A stretch of 64,000 nucleotides of DNA from Paralichthys olivaceus (GCF_024713975.1 NC_091095.1:19500501-19564500), one strand, 5' to 3'; shown: positions 1-13,233, counted from the first letter of the stretch. Numbers and translations are program-made. Notes: generated by a model not told the origin, from the sequence alone.

Positions 1-509
1 GAGCCTGGACTGTGTTTTTTGTCAAAACTCGAAAGGTGTCATCCAGCGAGCCCACTGCTATCTCTGCAGTTATCGAGGATGATGACATCCTTTCCAGTGG
101 GGATCCAAATACCAGTCAGATATTCACGCAGAGGGAGAAGTGCTCTCCGAACAGAAAAAACTCCAGGCTGTTTCAGCACACAGCCTCCTGCATGGCGCCC
201 GGTCGTAGGACACAGGGATCTCGCCTTTCCAGAGACAAAAAGATTGCCAAATCTTTGGCCATTATCGTCTGTATATTTGGGATTTGCTGGGCTCCTTATA
301 CTCTACTAATGATTATCCGTGCTGCTTGTAGTGGCAATTGTGTGGCAAAACACTGGTATGAGATAACATTCTGGCTTCTTTGGTTGAACTCTGCCATCAA
401 CCCGTTCTTGTACCCTCTGTGCCACAGCAGCTTTCGAAGGGCTTTCTCAAAGATACTGTGTCCTAAGAGACAATCAGTGCAGCCTCAGATTGAGACTCAG
501 TCTTGTTAG
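1..509 (+). CDS. hrh3: Histamine H3-type receptor, last coding exon (partial)
   Basis: This is the C-terminal part of a class A GPCR that binds histamine and, in the H3 family, signals through Gi/o at the plasma membrane. The frame is open from the left edge (codons begin at base 3) to TAG at 507-509, giving the end of intracellular loop 3, TM6, TM7 and a short tail. Visible motifs are the TM6 CWAPY (CWxP), the TM7 NPFLYPL (NPxxY) and the RRAF helix-8 start. The segment around RDKKIAKSLAIIV and LLMIIRAACSGNC closely follows mammalian HRH3, and the tail KILCPKRQSVQPQ resembles the H3 tail more than H4. TM1-TM5 lie outside the window. An H3/H4 paralogue assignment is less sure than the family. 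Confidence 0.85.
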   Translation, partial: AWTVFFVKTRKVSSSEPTAISAVIEDDDILSSGDPNTSQIFTQREKCSPNRKNSRLFQHTASCMAPGRRTQGSRLSRDKKIAKSLAIIVCIFGICWAPYTLLMIIRAACSGNCVAKHWYEITFWLLWLNSAINPFLYPLCHSSFRRAFSKILCPKRQSVQPQIETQSC

Positions 510-1940
510 ACAAACTCCACTACACTTCCATGCTTAATGAATGCGGTAACTGTTGTTGGTCCAACACTGTAAAAACCCATGTACTGTTCTTCCGTCAGAA
601 AAGATTAAGACAAATGTTTACATTAAAGTGAGGATTGTCAGAGTATATTTGATAGCAATATAACAAGACGTAGTGTGAGAATGAAAAACGGCCGATATGA
701 TTTTCTTAATGAAAGGGTAAAGCAGTGGTCTATGTCTCACCTTTAAAAGTGAAATTGTCCTTGATTAAAGTGCCTCAATGATCTGATGTGAGATTTTCAT
801 CTTTAACCTTGCCAGACAATCTCTGCAAACAGGACTCAAAAGAACGTTATGGTAAGGCTTTCTCCCCACTGAGCTCTTTATGTGCTGAAGACATTAAATT
901 ATACAGCCGGGCAGAGAGTGATTACCATAATTTAGTCAGAGATGTTATACAAAAACTCGAGCATACCAGGTTCTTAAATTGCAGTGTGTCGGAATTCAAG
1001 AATTCAAACAAAGGGAGACAACAGTGCAAACATCTAGTTTTTCACAGGGCTGCTGTTGCAAGAAAAGATTTGTATGCACGGCAATTCATTTGAAAATGAG
1101 GGCCCTTTGCCTGTAGTTTGCAATTTCAAGTTTTTCATCATGCAGCAATAGAACTTGGTACATTGACAAATGTGGAGTCCTTGAAGCTGCTGAACAGAAG
1201 CAGTTAAACTGCATTAGTTCACTGAATACTGAGTGTACTTTTTACCACAGTGATGTTTTCTATCATTTTATCTGAAAAGCAAGTGAGTGGCAGGGTGAAT
1301 CAGCTATTTTCTGCCAATACTGTATCTGGACTTAATTTCTTGTTGATGTTCAAGATGTACAGCACTACAACATGAGGAAAGCATTAAAACTTTTGTACAA
1401 TAATGTCTGTGCCAAGCTAGATGGATGTGTTCTTTAGTATTTATTCAATGAATGGTTTGTACCACCTGAACTACTACTTTACTACTTTGTATGAAGGCTA
1501 TGAATGTGTTGGTGTAAGCAGCCAATCAATTAATAAAAAGGACTGCCTACAGGTTCTGCGACTGTGTGTTACTGGTAATGTTTGGAATGCAGGTAGTGTA
1601 GAATATAGTTTGACAGTTTGGGAAATAAACCAAAGAAAGAAAGATGGACAATGCTAACATGTCATTAGCTTCCCTTAGCATTAAGATTGGAAATGGGAGA
1701 ACAGCCTACTGACTCTCTTAATGTAACAATGTATAACTTAGCTTATGGCAAACAGTCTGTTCAGGACAAATAATCTGATTTACCTGGTATGACACAAAGA
1801 GAACTTAACTTTTTGTCCTAACTAGTAAAAAGACAATGGAGTGCTATCAATCATCTCATGCAACCCATGCAGCAAAGCAAAATTATTTGCCAATATGTTG
1901 AACTAATGCTGTAAAGGCCTTGTTCAGAACAGCAGTCTTG
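510..1940 (+). other. 3' flank / probable 3'UTR of the histamine receptor gene
   Basis: No coding exon is seen here. AATAAA hexamers on the + strand at 1532-1537 and 1624-1629 could end the receptor transcript. The true 3' end is not determinable from sequence alone. Confidence 0.4.
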
Positions 1941-2297
1941 GATGATCCGATCACAAGCGGACAGCTTCAAGTTCAGGTGTGGTGCGTTCACAACATGCTC
2001 TGAGGACATGTTTGAGATCCAGTCACTCAGACCACATCCAGAGATGGACTGGGAAGCATGCAGACCACATGAAGGACCGCCTGCTCAGCCAATGTACTCT
2101 GACCTGTTACAGTTTGACAATGAACTGAAAGTATTTTTACAGAGTATTCCCAAACAGAAATGACGTACATGTTTATTTGTATATAGAGTCCCAACTTGGG
2201 ATCCAATCAAGTAGTCACTCGAGACATGTGGGGAAACACTTTAATACCAGGTGTGAATTGACATACTTGGAGCCGTCCACTTGTAATCAGGTCTCTA
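1941..2297. mobile_element. Candidate non-autonomous element with terminal inverted repeats
   Basis: The left arm (about 1944-1981) and the reverse complement of the right arm (about 2248-2296) share an imperfect motif of the form GATC-GATCACAAG-GGACAGCT-CAAGT followed by a GGTGTG block. The inside has no coding capacity, as in a MITE. A fragment matching the same arm occurs at 27030-27071, so it is dispersed. The family is not identified and target duplications were not resolved. Confidence 0.45.
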
Positions 2298-4460
2298 GAG
2301 ACAGATTTTATTACCAGCTATTAACAAAGCGTAAGGGTTTTGCATGAAGTAAAAGGTTTGTGATTGTTTCTGGTTGCTGTGATAAGATAGGACAAGACTG
2401 ACATGAGATGGTTCACGTGAGCTGAGCAGTACTGTACATATCACACTCAGCTACTTTTGAACAAAGAAGAAACATGTGAAATATTTAAGAATGCTAATGT
2501 TTCTTTAGAGGCCAAATCCTAACAAAAGACTCTACACTGCAGATCTTGTTTTAAAGAATGCTGTCAAGCGTTTTATCATCTGATAACAAGTACAAGATGA
2601 ATGAAAGGCATGTCAGAACTGCAGGGCTTTGACCTTTGGTACATATTTACAGCACAGATGAACAGAATCAGAATATGTCCGGAAAAAGCATCCTCAGGGA
2701 TTTGAGACCGCCAGGAATCAACACTGTTGCTCTGTGCTGTGGGAATAATGTGGGACAATTTACTTGAGAGAGAAAACAGACCCATGGAGACTGTTGAACC
2801 ATGGGACACATGCTGAAGCTCAAGTTATGATGATGATGGCTTTTTTTTTTTACTTCTTCCTTCCAAAAAAATGCAACATAATGTCTTAGAAGTCAAGTAC
2901 AGTAATAAATACAGTACATATACAAAGCATACAGTGTATGCAAATTGTTTAGATGGCAGGTTCATGTGTTCAGCAGTGTGCCATTTTTAACAAAGGGACA
3001 GATGCAGAAGGTCAGTACCTTTCCAAGCATTTAGTGACATCTGTGAGCCTCATCCTGGTAAAACTTTGGAAACACTCCCATCATCAGATTTTCCATCTCC
3101 ACTTCTGACTGTGGATACAACACACCACATTAAGTGACTTTTGTTTTAACAAAGTTCCTTCTATTCAAACACAGTGAAGAGAATTTGTGAAGCCATTTTT
3201 CTCCTCAGCCATCTTTTAGTTCTCTCTCCAGAAACTCTTGAGATTAAATAGATTTTTCAGTCTATGTGGTGGTGTTGTTCTGCCACTGACCCCATGTGAT
3301 AACGGTGGTTTAAATATAGCAGTTATTATGGGTGTGGATTTATGGCTGACAACTGAAAATAATTTTCCTAAACAGTTCTAAAAAATGTAAGACACAAGAG
3401 ACACAAATGAAAAATGGACTCTGAGTTGAGGAGCTCAAGTGTCACCTCCCCCCTCTCCCCAAAAAAAGTCAATTTGAAGGCATTTCTTAAAAGGTTAGCT
3501 GAGGATGAGATGAATAGACCAGGGTTTAGGTGACCTGTGCAGAGACGCAGGTGGACTTGCAAATAGAAAACAAATTGCTCAGCACAGGTATTGACACTGT
3601 TTCAACGCACTGTGGGACGCCTAACAACCAATATTCACAGCCTTTCAAAAATGAAAATTGGAAGCGGTTCACATCCTTCTGGTTCACATTTGGATTGCTC
3701 TGGGATTCAGTGACATAATTAATGTTAATAATTGTTACGGAACCAACTTTTTGTTGAGCACAAAACACAGATGAGATCCTCGAGCACTGGAGAGCGAATG
3801 CACTGACCTCTGCTTCTTCTGTTTGGTGTTGAAGGGATGATTGTTTGAGAGAGAGGCAAAGACCTGGAATATAAATGCTGCTCACTTCACAAGATGACAC
3901 ATGTTTTGAGATGATAAACTGTGTGTAAGCACAAGTCATTTGAACAAAACAAAAGAATAGAATGAACTGTGGAATATTCTCTCAACTGGAGTTAAATCAG
4001 TCTTAGATACAAACAATTTTATAGTTTGTGTTTATGTTCAATTAGTCAGTTGCTGAAAATCACTTTTCTCGGTTTAGGCCAACAGCATCTTGTCCTTGTC
4101 GAAGTAAAATCGGAAAATGTCCTCATACTTGGCATTTCAACTCCAGGTTTGCCTTTTAGGTTTCTGAGTAAACAGTTTAATGTCAGAACAGTTTCCCAGG
4201 CACAGGGCTTGTTTTCCTCTGCTGTTATTAGTGACGTGATATCAGACTGAGTGACGTCCATTGAGAGGACACGGACAGGAAACATCCCACTTGCCTTTTC
4301 TATGACATTGGTGGAAAGTCACTCAGTCATATTTGTTTTACAGCATGAACCTCAGCTCACATAATATTACCACTAACAACATACGATGAGTCACTTTTCT
4401 TGTTTTGCATGATGTTATATGAAAATAAAGCAGTGATAGAAAGAATTATCATGTGAACCT
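2298..4460. other. Spacer, no gene seen
   Basis: Only short open frames without conserved motifs are present on either strand. There is no recognisable exon, RNA gene or strong repeat. Confidence 0.5.
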
Positions 4461-4464
4461 TTAA

Positions 4465-4725
4465 TGGGGATAGTTAGCCGGAAAAAGGAAAATTCACTCT
4501 TTATCTACTCAACACTATGCCAATGGACGGGTAGGTGAAGTGTTTGAGACACTTTTGGAGTCTCAGGGGTAAACAGCGTTGCAGCCAGATCCAATACAAT
4601 TGAAGTTAATGGTGACCAAAGAAAAACACATTCAATGCCTCCATACTGCTCCTGTGGTGTCATCCAAATGTCCGGAAGACAACACCATCAGCAGTAACAT
4701 CATTCTAAGTACTTACAAAATGAGT
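4465..4725 (+). repeat. Dispersed teleost repeat fragment
   Basis: Phrases such as TTCACTCTTTATCTACTCA, GTAGGTGAAGTGTTTGAG and CCTCCATACTGCTCCTGTGG match a repeat I know as scattered through many fish genomes. No family name is assigned. It carries no open frame of note. Confidence 0.5.
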
Positions 4726-4807
4726 TGTGAGATTTGTATCTCTCATCCAGCTGAGACACCTGGGTCTGCACTTCACTGAAAGTAATTTTTCCTGAATGGG
4801 ACACAAT

Positions 4808-5155
4808 TTACAATTGATCAGGTTCAACAGATAATACTTTAATGTAATGTTCCCAAAACTCCCTGCTCTGTGTTTCAGAGAGATCCTGTTTCAAAATTTT
4901 GACTAAACTGCTCGTAGGCACAGTTCCATATACAGTAAAGTAATAAGTGCGGTCAGCCAAGCAGTGACTAAACAAAGCCAAAGCTATAACATAAACTCCT
5001 GATGTGTGTGGCATTAATATTTCATTTCCCAGAGCTTGCTCATTCAAGAACAAATCAGAAATTGTAAAACTGGCAAACTGCAGCACAAACTGTGTTTCTA
5101 TTGATTTGCCATTTGTGTTTCTCTTACTCGGACAGAAAACATGGAGATCTGACAT
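4808..5155 (-). CDS. Unassigned short open frame (115 aa from first ATG)
   Basis: I do not recognise this protein. The frame is open from about 5223 to a TAA at 4808-4810; the first ATG is at 5155. It contains a hydrophobic, beta-strand-like stretch (residues reading SGVYVIALALF) that superficially recalls a C1q/TNF-type jelly-roll strand, but no full domain is visible. No signal peptide, upstream exon or clear Kozak context was found. A chance open frame of this length in 64 kb is quite possible, so this is a weak candidate for a terminal exon or pseudogene. Confidence 0.18.
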   Translation of the reverse strand: MSDLHVFCPSKRNTNGKSIETQFVLQFASFTISDLFLNEQALGNEILMPHTSGVYVIALALFSHCLADRTYYFTVYGTVPTSSLVKILKQDLSETQSREFWEHYIKVLSVEPDQL

Positions 5156-5229
5156 GTTGATTTGATAACCCGTTGGTGCAGGGTGAGCCTCGGGTTCCAC
5201 CTCATTACTGCCTGCTGCTCTCTACTGTG

Positions 5230-6824
5230 TCTCTGCTTCACACTGTGTCGAGACCAGTAGTCAGTTGTATTCAGTGCTGATCTCTCTCTTTCATCCCTTT
5301 TAAAGCTATTTTAATCTGCTGGCAGTGACTAGGCGGAACATAGAGGACAGCAATGTTAAAATGCCTGGATTAAAAAATAAAACTTAAATGTTTGCTTATT
5401 TTGTTTGGTATCCAGGTATATAATGATTTTGTTTGTTCCATAGTTCTGTGTCTGACAACCTTTGTCCTCGATAATAAAATTCAAAGTTCACCTGAAATAG
5501 TAAAACTAGGTCATTCTGACGCTTTGGTAAACGTCACAGTATCACAGCCAGTGTTTTGATGAACACTAAAGTTGGACATTGACATGTGATTAAGTTGTAA
5601 AAGCAGCTAACTCCAGGGTAGGCCCAACCTCTCACCCAAAGACTTTTTGAGTTTGGCTGCAGTCACTGACCACAACCCTCAAAGTATAAGTGACATAAAT
5701 AAAGGTTGTATGGAATTCATCCCACATTATCTATTTTAAAATAATAATGAAGATCATGAAAATGTTATTACAAAAAGTCATGCCAGTTACTGCATCCTTC
5801 TCTCTGACGTTCCCATCCAGAGCTGAGCTACGGACTCAGGACTCAGACGGATGTGTCTGTGCCCTACATTCACTTGTTTCACTCAGCTGTCATGCATCAA
5901 TCACTGAGACGCTGTCATGAGGGACTTTTCCATTTAGCCTGATTACATTTGACCTTGTTCTGTATGCTAATTCAACAAACAAAAGTGAGCAGTGACAAAA
6001 ACAAAAAACAAATAGACAGCTCAGCCATGATGAGTGGACAGAAAAGTAATCTGGCTGGCATGAATACGCTGATGCCATTAAGGTTGTTGAGGCACTTCTC
6101 CTCCCACTACCTGGCATCTGTCCTGAGGAGTCAGACACTGAGGAGGAGGACACCTGCTCATCTGCTGTTAACACAACAGGATCAAAATCACAACCAATGC
6201 AGTCTTCTTATTGTCACGTTTCATCTGATCACGAAGCATTGATGTATTTTCTCAATTACCTTAAAAGTGTTTTGAAATCTGCATTTAAGTTGATGAATGA
6301 AGCATCTGTAAGAATATTGTCATATTAACAATTGATCACATGGTTACTTATTTAAAAAGGTTTGAACATAGTGATGAATCAAAAAGCTTTGCGGTTTATA
6401 TAAACTCACTGCTGCATGATAGCAGAATGTATCTGACTGCTAACACCTTCAACTTATGAACTGAATATGTCACTGTTGTGTTTACAGCTTGTTTCCTCTG
6501 CTCTCTAGTAAATTAAAAAAAGGGCACTTGTTAGCAATCATTAGAGTCCTGCTTTTTGTCATCTGGTGCACGTTCAGTCCAATGTTCACTCTGTTATTGG
6601 TCTCTGTTATCAACTCCTTGTGAAATATCTGGCTCCTCAGCTGGTAATTGCTCCATGTTCACCAGGTTGTCACTAACTGTGTCTATATGCTGTTTGGTGC
6701 TGAGCAGGTAGAGGAAAAGAAAACATTAAAGTGCGGGTTGTTTTAATTACTTTAACAATTATTGAAATAATTTTACATTCTTTTATCTCACTGTAAAAGC
6801 CTTTTCACATGCTTGAATTGCAAA
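5230..6824. other. Spacer, no gene seen
   Basis: AT-rich sequence with only short uninformative frames. I see no exon, RNA gene or clear repeat. Confidence 0.45.
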
Positions 6825-7130
6825 ACAATAGACCGGCTACAAACTGTACGGAATTCAGCTGCCAGGCTTTTATCCAGAGGTAACAGGTTTGAACATACAG
6901 TAGCACCCCAGGTTAAGCCTCTTTACAATGGCTTCCAGTACATTTTAGAGTTGATTTTAAGATACTTTTAGTGACCTACAAGGCACTACATGGGCTGACT
7001 TTGACTGTTTCTTACTTGATTTTACTGTGTCCTTCATCTTTGTGTTTTATCTGACTGCTTTGATTTTTGAAGCACTTTGTAACTATGTTTTGAGAAGTGC
7101 TCTATAAATAAAGATTATTATTATTAAGGT
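6825..7130 (+). mobile_element. L2-type LINE, 3' end fragment
   Basis: A degraded translation of the C-terminal reverse-transcriptase region can be followed (NSARLLSRGNRFEH and downstream). It runs into an L2-style 3' terminus: AGCACTTTGTAACT, then AAGTGCTCTATAAATAAAG, then a short ATT-repeat tail near 7110-7127. Stops interrupt the reading frame, so the copy is dead and 5'-truncated. Confidence 0.75.
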
Positions 7131-7453
7131 CATTTTTCCATAAATAAAGTACCAGGGGGGAAGCAGAGTATTTCATATCAAAGTGCTCTTAACCTCCGAC
7201 AAATTGAAGCATCCTTCATGTTTGTTGTTTCAGTCAACTGAGAAACTCTGAGCCTGAAGTGCCGCTTCACAGCTTGTTCAGAATCACTATAAACTGACGT
7301 CTGTGCCCAGACCACATCGACAGCTGTCTGCAGTGTGTGTGTGTGTGTGTGGGAGAGAGTTTGTGTATTCATTTTTCTATCTCTGTAGGACCTTTTCCAG
7401 CATAAACACTGACAGGAGGAGTGGACCTCAGAGGGACCTAAGCTTGCTCTTTG

Positions 7454-8102
7454 TTATGACCCAAGCTCATTGAGGGAACGGGAAGCACATACACCACAGA
7501 GTGGAATTGTCAGTTAAATTTAAGTTATTTATTTATAGAGTTCTTACAGGATGATTTTAATCAAAAAGACCTTCAATGACCAGTAACAATGACTTGCCAG
7601 TGAGGTTCTAAAAAAACAAATAAAGATAGCAAAAGGAGGACTCTAACCTGGAGCTAAGGATGCTATGTAACAAAACCACAGATGAAAATTAAACTCTTCA
7701 GCTAATCAACTTTAACTCAGTTAACAAAACATAAAACAACAACACTCACTATAGGATATACAAAACATACAAAGTTGTGTAATCAAACCTATCTCTAACA
7801 TCTAATTTCCTATTCTAACAAACTCCAGAACTAGTCAAATACATGATGTGACACAGGTAATGCAAAGGCATGCTGCTAATCAAGCTCATCATGATTGAAC
7901 ATTCCCTGGAGTTTATGTAGTCCAGATGCTCTCCTGTGATTGGTATGGCGGCCTGGGGATCCGCCAATCGGGAGGAGGGGGAAGAGATGACGGCAGGTGC
8001 TGCTGAGTGAAGGCTCTTACCTGTAGGAGCCAATCCGGCACCGGGGGGCTGCACAGCTCATTTACATAAACACAGAGAACTATAGAGCAGACAGCCTTAA
8101 CA
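7454..8102. repeat. Possible LTR-like or other dispersed repeat
   Basis: The stretch begins TGTTATGACCC, a common start for fish Gypsy LTRs, and has a composition unlike its flanks. It includes a GC-rich block at about 7945-8050. I could not find target duplications, a primer-binding site or a second LTR, so this is a guess. Confidence 0.2.
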
Positions 8103-11100
8103 GTCTAAATGAGATAAAATATCATTTCTGAGCTCCTGGATAATGTAGTGGTAAGATGTGTATTGGTCATAGTTAAGGTTTGGAGTAAGATTTTAGTTCT
8201 CCACAATGAATGGAAAACAATGAAAAGTCCCAATAAGAATATTTGCACAAACCTGTCTCTGTGTGGTTATTGCTCAATCTGTTTACATGGTGATATTATA
8301 GGATATTAAATTTAGGTCAAGGTTTGCGTAAAGGTCAAGGTTAGGCCTGTAGTAACTAAAGTTAAAATTAAAGTACGTCTCCAGGAAATCATTGTAAGTC
8401 AATGTAATATCCTCTGGAGTCATGGAGACATGACTGACTGTGTGTGTGTTCTCTTCTCTACTCGTCGCATGATTCCAGGCTGCAGTCTGTTTCTTCACTG
8501 TACACGAGTCAGGGAATTTAATATTTAGATGTCTCTCAATAAAACTGTACTGATCTTCAAGGGCACACGTTTTTATTTCTTATCTTACTGGAACAGGATA
8601 ACATGATGTGGGATGTGACATACTGATGTGTTCAGATGCATTATACGCATGTTGCTCAGTGTTGCAGCAGAGTTTACATCAGCCTGCAGAGATCATATCC
8701 TCCTGAGATGAAAAAGCTGAAAAGTGCTTTGACACGTGCTCCCTTGATCCAGATTTTTCACATGTTATCTGCAGGGACCTCATATCAGAGAGAATTTAAA
8801 AATGTATCACACAACCAAACAGTGGCTTGGGGCTACTTTGTATTGCTGCTCTGGCAGCCTTGACCCCCAAAAACATATCCTGTGCTCTCACCATGTAACC
8901 ATTGTCGGTGAAGCAGATGCAATACCTGAAGGAGTGCAACAAAAAAACACCTATGCTTCTCCACAAACACAACCCAGTGTGACTGCAGCTTCTCATTACT
9001 CGTCACTCAGTATGAGGTGACATGCGAGCACATAGAGGACTTTTAGCGCATGGCGTGTCCAGTGGAGAGACAGTAAATCTCTGCTACGAGTTGAGCTGTA
9101 ATTGAAATGAAGGAACCAGCTAAGCGAGCTGAGCAAATGTGCATTTTAATTCAACATCCGCCACAAGCTGGGGTCCCTGAGCAGGTGGTCTTTAAAGGAG
9201 GACAATGTCAAAAAACACCTATTTAGAATAGCGTGAAGAAGAAAACTCAAATCCTTAAATGGGCTCTATTGATTCCAGAGTTAGTCAATCGAAGCATGAC
9301 TGTTTCTGTTTGGCTGTGTGTGCTAACATTTAATTTTATCAGTGAAGAGCATATTGCAGCATTGACAGAGGTTCAACCTGCACATTCTGGCACAAACGAC
9401 GTCAGACTGAGGGCAACAATTTGTGTCTGAAGATTTATGTTGGCCTGAATCTGTATTGAATCAGACTTTTTGTCTGAGCTCAGGAAAATATTAGAAAATC
9501 AGTTTGACCTTATCTTATTTTCAGAAAATGTTGTTGGGAAAATGTCACTGTCGTCAGTGCTCTGAGACTGACTGAGGCATCATAGTGTGGTACAAACCAC
9601 ATAGTGTCACTGGATGTATCCATCACTCAGTTTTAAAACTTATAGGACAAAAACAAATATCTCAAGGTTTCAAATTACAACCACAATTTTTTTGAGTTTG
9701 ATTTTGAGGCATTCGACCTTTAGCATCTGGTGGAGCAGGAGGCTGGTGCAAATTACAGCCAATGGAAATAAATTCTTTAAGTGGCGTTAAAATGTGCATA
9801 AATACATTCTATTTTAGAGGCAAATATTTCTATCATCAGCTGATACTAGAAGTGGCCAATCGTCTCTTTTTTTCATACACAGTCATGATTTGATTTATCT
9901 TGAAACGTATGTTTAAATTATCCAGACTCGAACCAGCCTATGGACTTACAGTATTTATTCACACCAGTTAAAATACAAAATAGAGTTTAAGACACTGGCT
10001 GATCATACTGTGCATATTGAGTGTGCATCAGTGTCTTATAACTACATGGTTTTTAGAGCAGCAGAATAGCTGTGTGCCAATGTAGGGGTCACATCCTTTG
10101 TGTGCTGCATTTGAAGATCAAATGTGTCAAAGCTGACAAGCCTGTACCATTTTAAAGGTTCCTTCAAACACGTCTGACAAATCCTATTCTACCGTTACCA
10201 ACAATGAAGGACCCGATGAATGGATTCCTCTCTGTCCTACGTATCCCAGGATTCTGGGATAAACTGCAGTAAGTGCAGCAGCTCAAAGTAGGTAACGATG
10301 CATGTTCACTGATGCACTGGGCCCCCTCACTATAATAATAACACCACCTTGTTATTTCATATTTATTACATTTACAAAACCTATGGTTACTGCCCACTGC
10401 TCTGCGTGTCTGTGTAAGAGTCACTGAGGTGAGATACATATCTCTTCTTTCATGTGATCTGGTAAATATGATGCCTGAGGGTGTGAACAGTCGTGGAAAA
10501 GCAACACTGACTTGATATGACAAACAAAATTATATGTGTCCTACAGCCCAACAAATAAACTAACCTTTCAGTGACTCCATGGATGTTGGATACACAGCCA
10601 CAGGGAAGATATCAGGCTCCTTATAAACACTGACACACTCTATTTCCTCAAATGCCTGGTGGCTGTCTTTTATTGCAAATGACTGTCTCCAGCTTCACTT
10701 GAAATCCCCTATGCAGTCAGTGATATTTCTAAACACCACAGAGGTTCAAGTTTAACAGTCCAATATAGAAGACAGTTTAGGTTGAATTTGCTCAACAAAG
10801 TGCCACTGTTACATTCATGTCATGAGTAAATTGATTTACTACTCAGGAAAAACATCACATATAAAGATAAGCTCTGTGGCCATTATACAAATCAGACCTG
10901 ATCAAAATGCAAGCAATCTGCCTTTTCATATATCCTCCTGCAGTCTGTTTTGTCCCGTCACAGGAGATCTGCACACAATGTAGGACACACAAATAGATGC
11001 ATGCATGAAGTTTTTGCAGATATACTGGTCTCTTTAATAAATAAGCCAAGTTCCTGTATTTGTTGTCTTCGTTTTATTTCATAAATTAAATATAGTTAGG

Positions 11101-12990
11101 TTTTAGACTGTTAGTTGAGGAAAACAAACAGTGTATATTTCACATTGAGCCACTGGTGGATCTACGATTTTTCTAAATCAGGAGCCACAAATTTACACAA
11201 AGGGTCCAATTATTTGTCCAACATCCATGCACACTTCCTAAATCAGTAAGGTGCACACATTCCTTGTTCACTGTTAGCTCTATAACTTTGATTCAGAGCC
11301 ACGCATCATTAAATGTCTTTTGAAAATGAATCCTTGTTCACACAGATAATACAATTATTAACATATTGAATTCAAAAATATTGTTAGTATTGTTAATAAA
11401 GGTGTAGTTTATATGAAAAAAGACTATTGGCAGGACAGGCACACTTCATGGGGCCAATCAGCCCCACCCCTGGATCCACTCCTACATTGGGCTTTGGAAA
11501 CTTGATGTAGATTTGATGGACAAAAACCAAACAGATAATTCAACATAACAAGGTGTAGTTAAAAGATATTGGATATTAGTTTGATCTATTTCTAAAATCA
11601 TTAGGAGCTTTTACATCAAGCTGTGGAGGTAATGTGACTTTACTCACCAATTCAACTGATTCAATCACAGCAATCACCATTCTTCACACTCTTCATCTGA
11701 GCTCAGTGGGAGCCCACTCTTGCAGCTTTTTGTATTAACTGGAAAACTGGGCTGCTTTAAGTTTCAGACTCAACAGTTCAAATTGAACTTCATTATGTAA
11801 AACACCAAAGTCAAACTCTTCACAGTAATCAACACACACTAAGCAGTGTCTGATACCTCCGCTCAGGAGGCGTCAGTGTCAACAACTACTCAACAGATAC
11901 GAGTGAGAATTCCTGAAAAAGCCCTGAACCAAGATAAAGCTCAACACAGTAATTTTTGGTGTCGATTCAGAAAAGCATTTTATAAAAATTTTTGTTAATA
12001 ACTAAATTCAAATGTCGACATCAGCTCACAGCAAACAATTCACACAGCAGCACACAGTACTGCAGGTGGTGTGGCTGATGTAAACATCAATGCAAGTTAT
12101 GTGGTTAGGTGGTGTAATTACCATCTCACTTTTGCATGAATACGCAACCATACCAATACAATCATGTGTCTGTTTATGTTTTAAAGCAACTGAAACAGAA
12201 ACATTGTGTGAGTGAAACTTCAACAGCATCACTGTTTTCCACATATTTCTCTTTTTTTTTCTCTTCCCTTTCTCATCTTCCCCCTTTTTCTTTTTACATT
12301 TTTATAATTGGAGGAGTCCTTCCAGAGGTGTCATGCAGTTTTGTATAATACTTATTTATTTCCGATTTATCAATACTTTTTCGTGTGTCATCATTTTGAG
12401 GTTTTCCCTCCCTTAGCAGTCCCCCGACCTGATTGGGAAAGAGCCTGTTCTAGTGGGGAGAGGGATTCGATTTTATTTATTATTTATTCTATTTCATACT
12501 TATAAAAAATACATAATAAGACTAAAAAGAAGAAATTATAAACAAGGTGCCATATATGTTACGATACAGATTTTATACATGAATAAGTTATGTTATAAGA
12601 TATTTATATTCCTGATTCTGGGAAAGCGTGAACCTTTCTCCAAAATTACCACATCTCTTTAACTGAATCCCACACATTTCCTACATCGTCTCATTTTCAT
12701 AACTAATGTTGTAAATTATGTAATATTTTTTTATGTCCATTCTCAGTGCCTCCCCTAAAATAGTTTGAAGCCCCCCTGGAGAGGCCCACATCCCACTCTC
12801 AACACTTCTGGTATAATATCTTCCACAATGCGGGAGAGCCTCTTTTACTCATCTGTGTGATGAAACTGCATTCCATCTCTTTAGCTTTGGCACTATATTG
12901 GCTAAACCCATAAAGCACTGGCATTGACTTTATTCCCAAATGAATCACCTTTGAGTTGGATGGGAGGTAATAAAATCAGAGTTGAGCTCT
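8103..12990. other. Spacer, no gene seen
   Basis: No exon with conserved motifs is visible on either strand. The part from about 12240 to 12900 is pyrimidine-rich then very AT-rich and may be the decayed 3' end of a retroelement, but I cannot name it. Confidence 0.4.
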
Positions 12991-13007
12991 CCCACAATCC
13001 ACTTCAT

Positions 13008-13062
13008 GACAGAGGGATTCCATAAGGACTGCCATGCTGCATCCTTATGGAATCCCTCTGTC
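13008..13062. repeat. Perfect hairpin: 21-bp arms, 13-nt loop
   Basis: Bases 13008-13028 are the exact reverse complement of 13042-13062, separated by a 13-base loop at 13029-13041. The arms start GACAGAGGGATTCC. Pairing stops at both ends, so the palindrome is sharply bounded. It lies in non-coding spacer about 1.1 kb beyond the tgm1 stop codon. It could be a short fold-back element or an RNA hairpin; a true pre-miRNA usually has a longer imperfect stem. Confidence 0.9.
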
Positions 13063-13233
13063 TGCCTGTCACCCGAATCATTATTTATTAAAGTTAACTT
13101 CACACCATCTGCTTGTGTTACTGAACTTACAACAGCAGAGCCAAACCCAAACCTGCCAATGGCACATCATTTAAAAGGTCTGTTGAATGCCTAGAGTAAA
13201 CCTTGTATAAAAAAACGGAACTCATGAACTCAT

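Noticed and set aside
1942-2163. 73-aa plus-strand frame
   Set aside because: Falls inside the inverted-repeat element and shows no protein family.
10164-10523. 119-aa minus-strand frame
   Set aside because: No domain, no splice context, composition like spacer; treated as chance.
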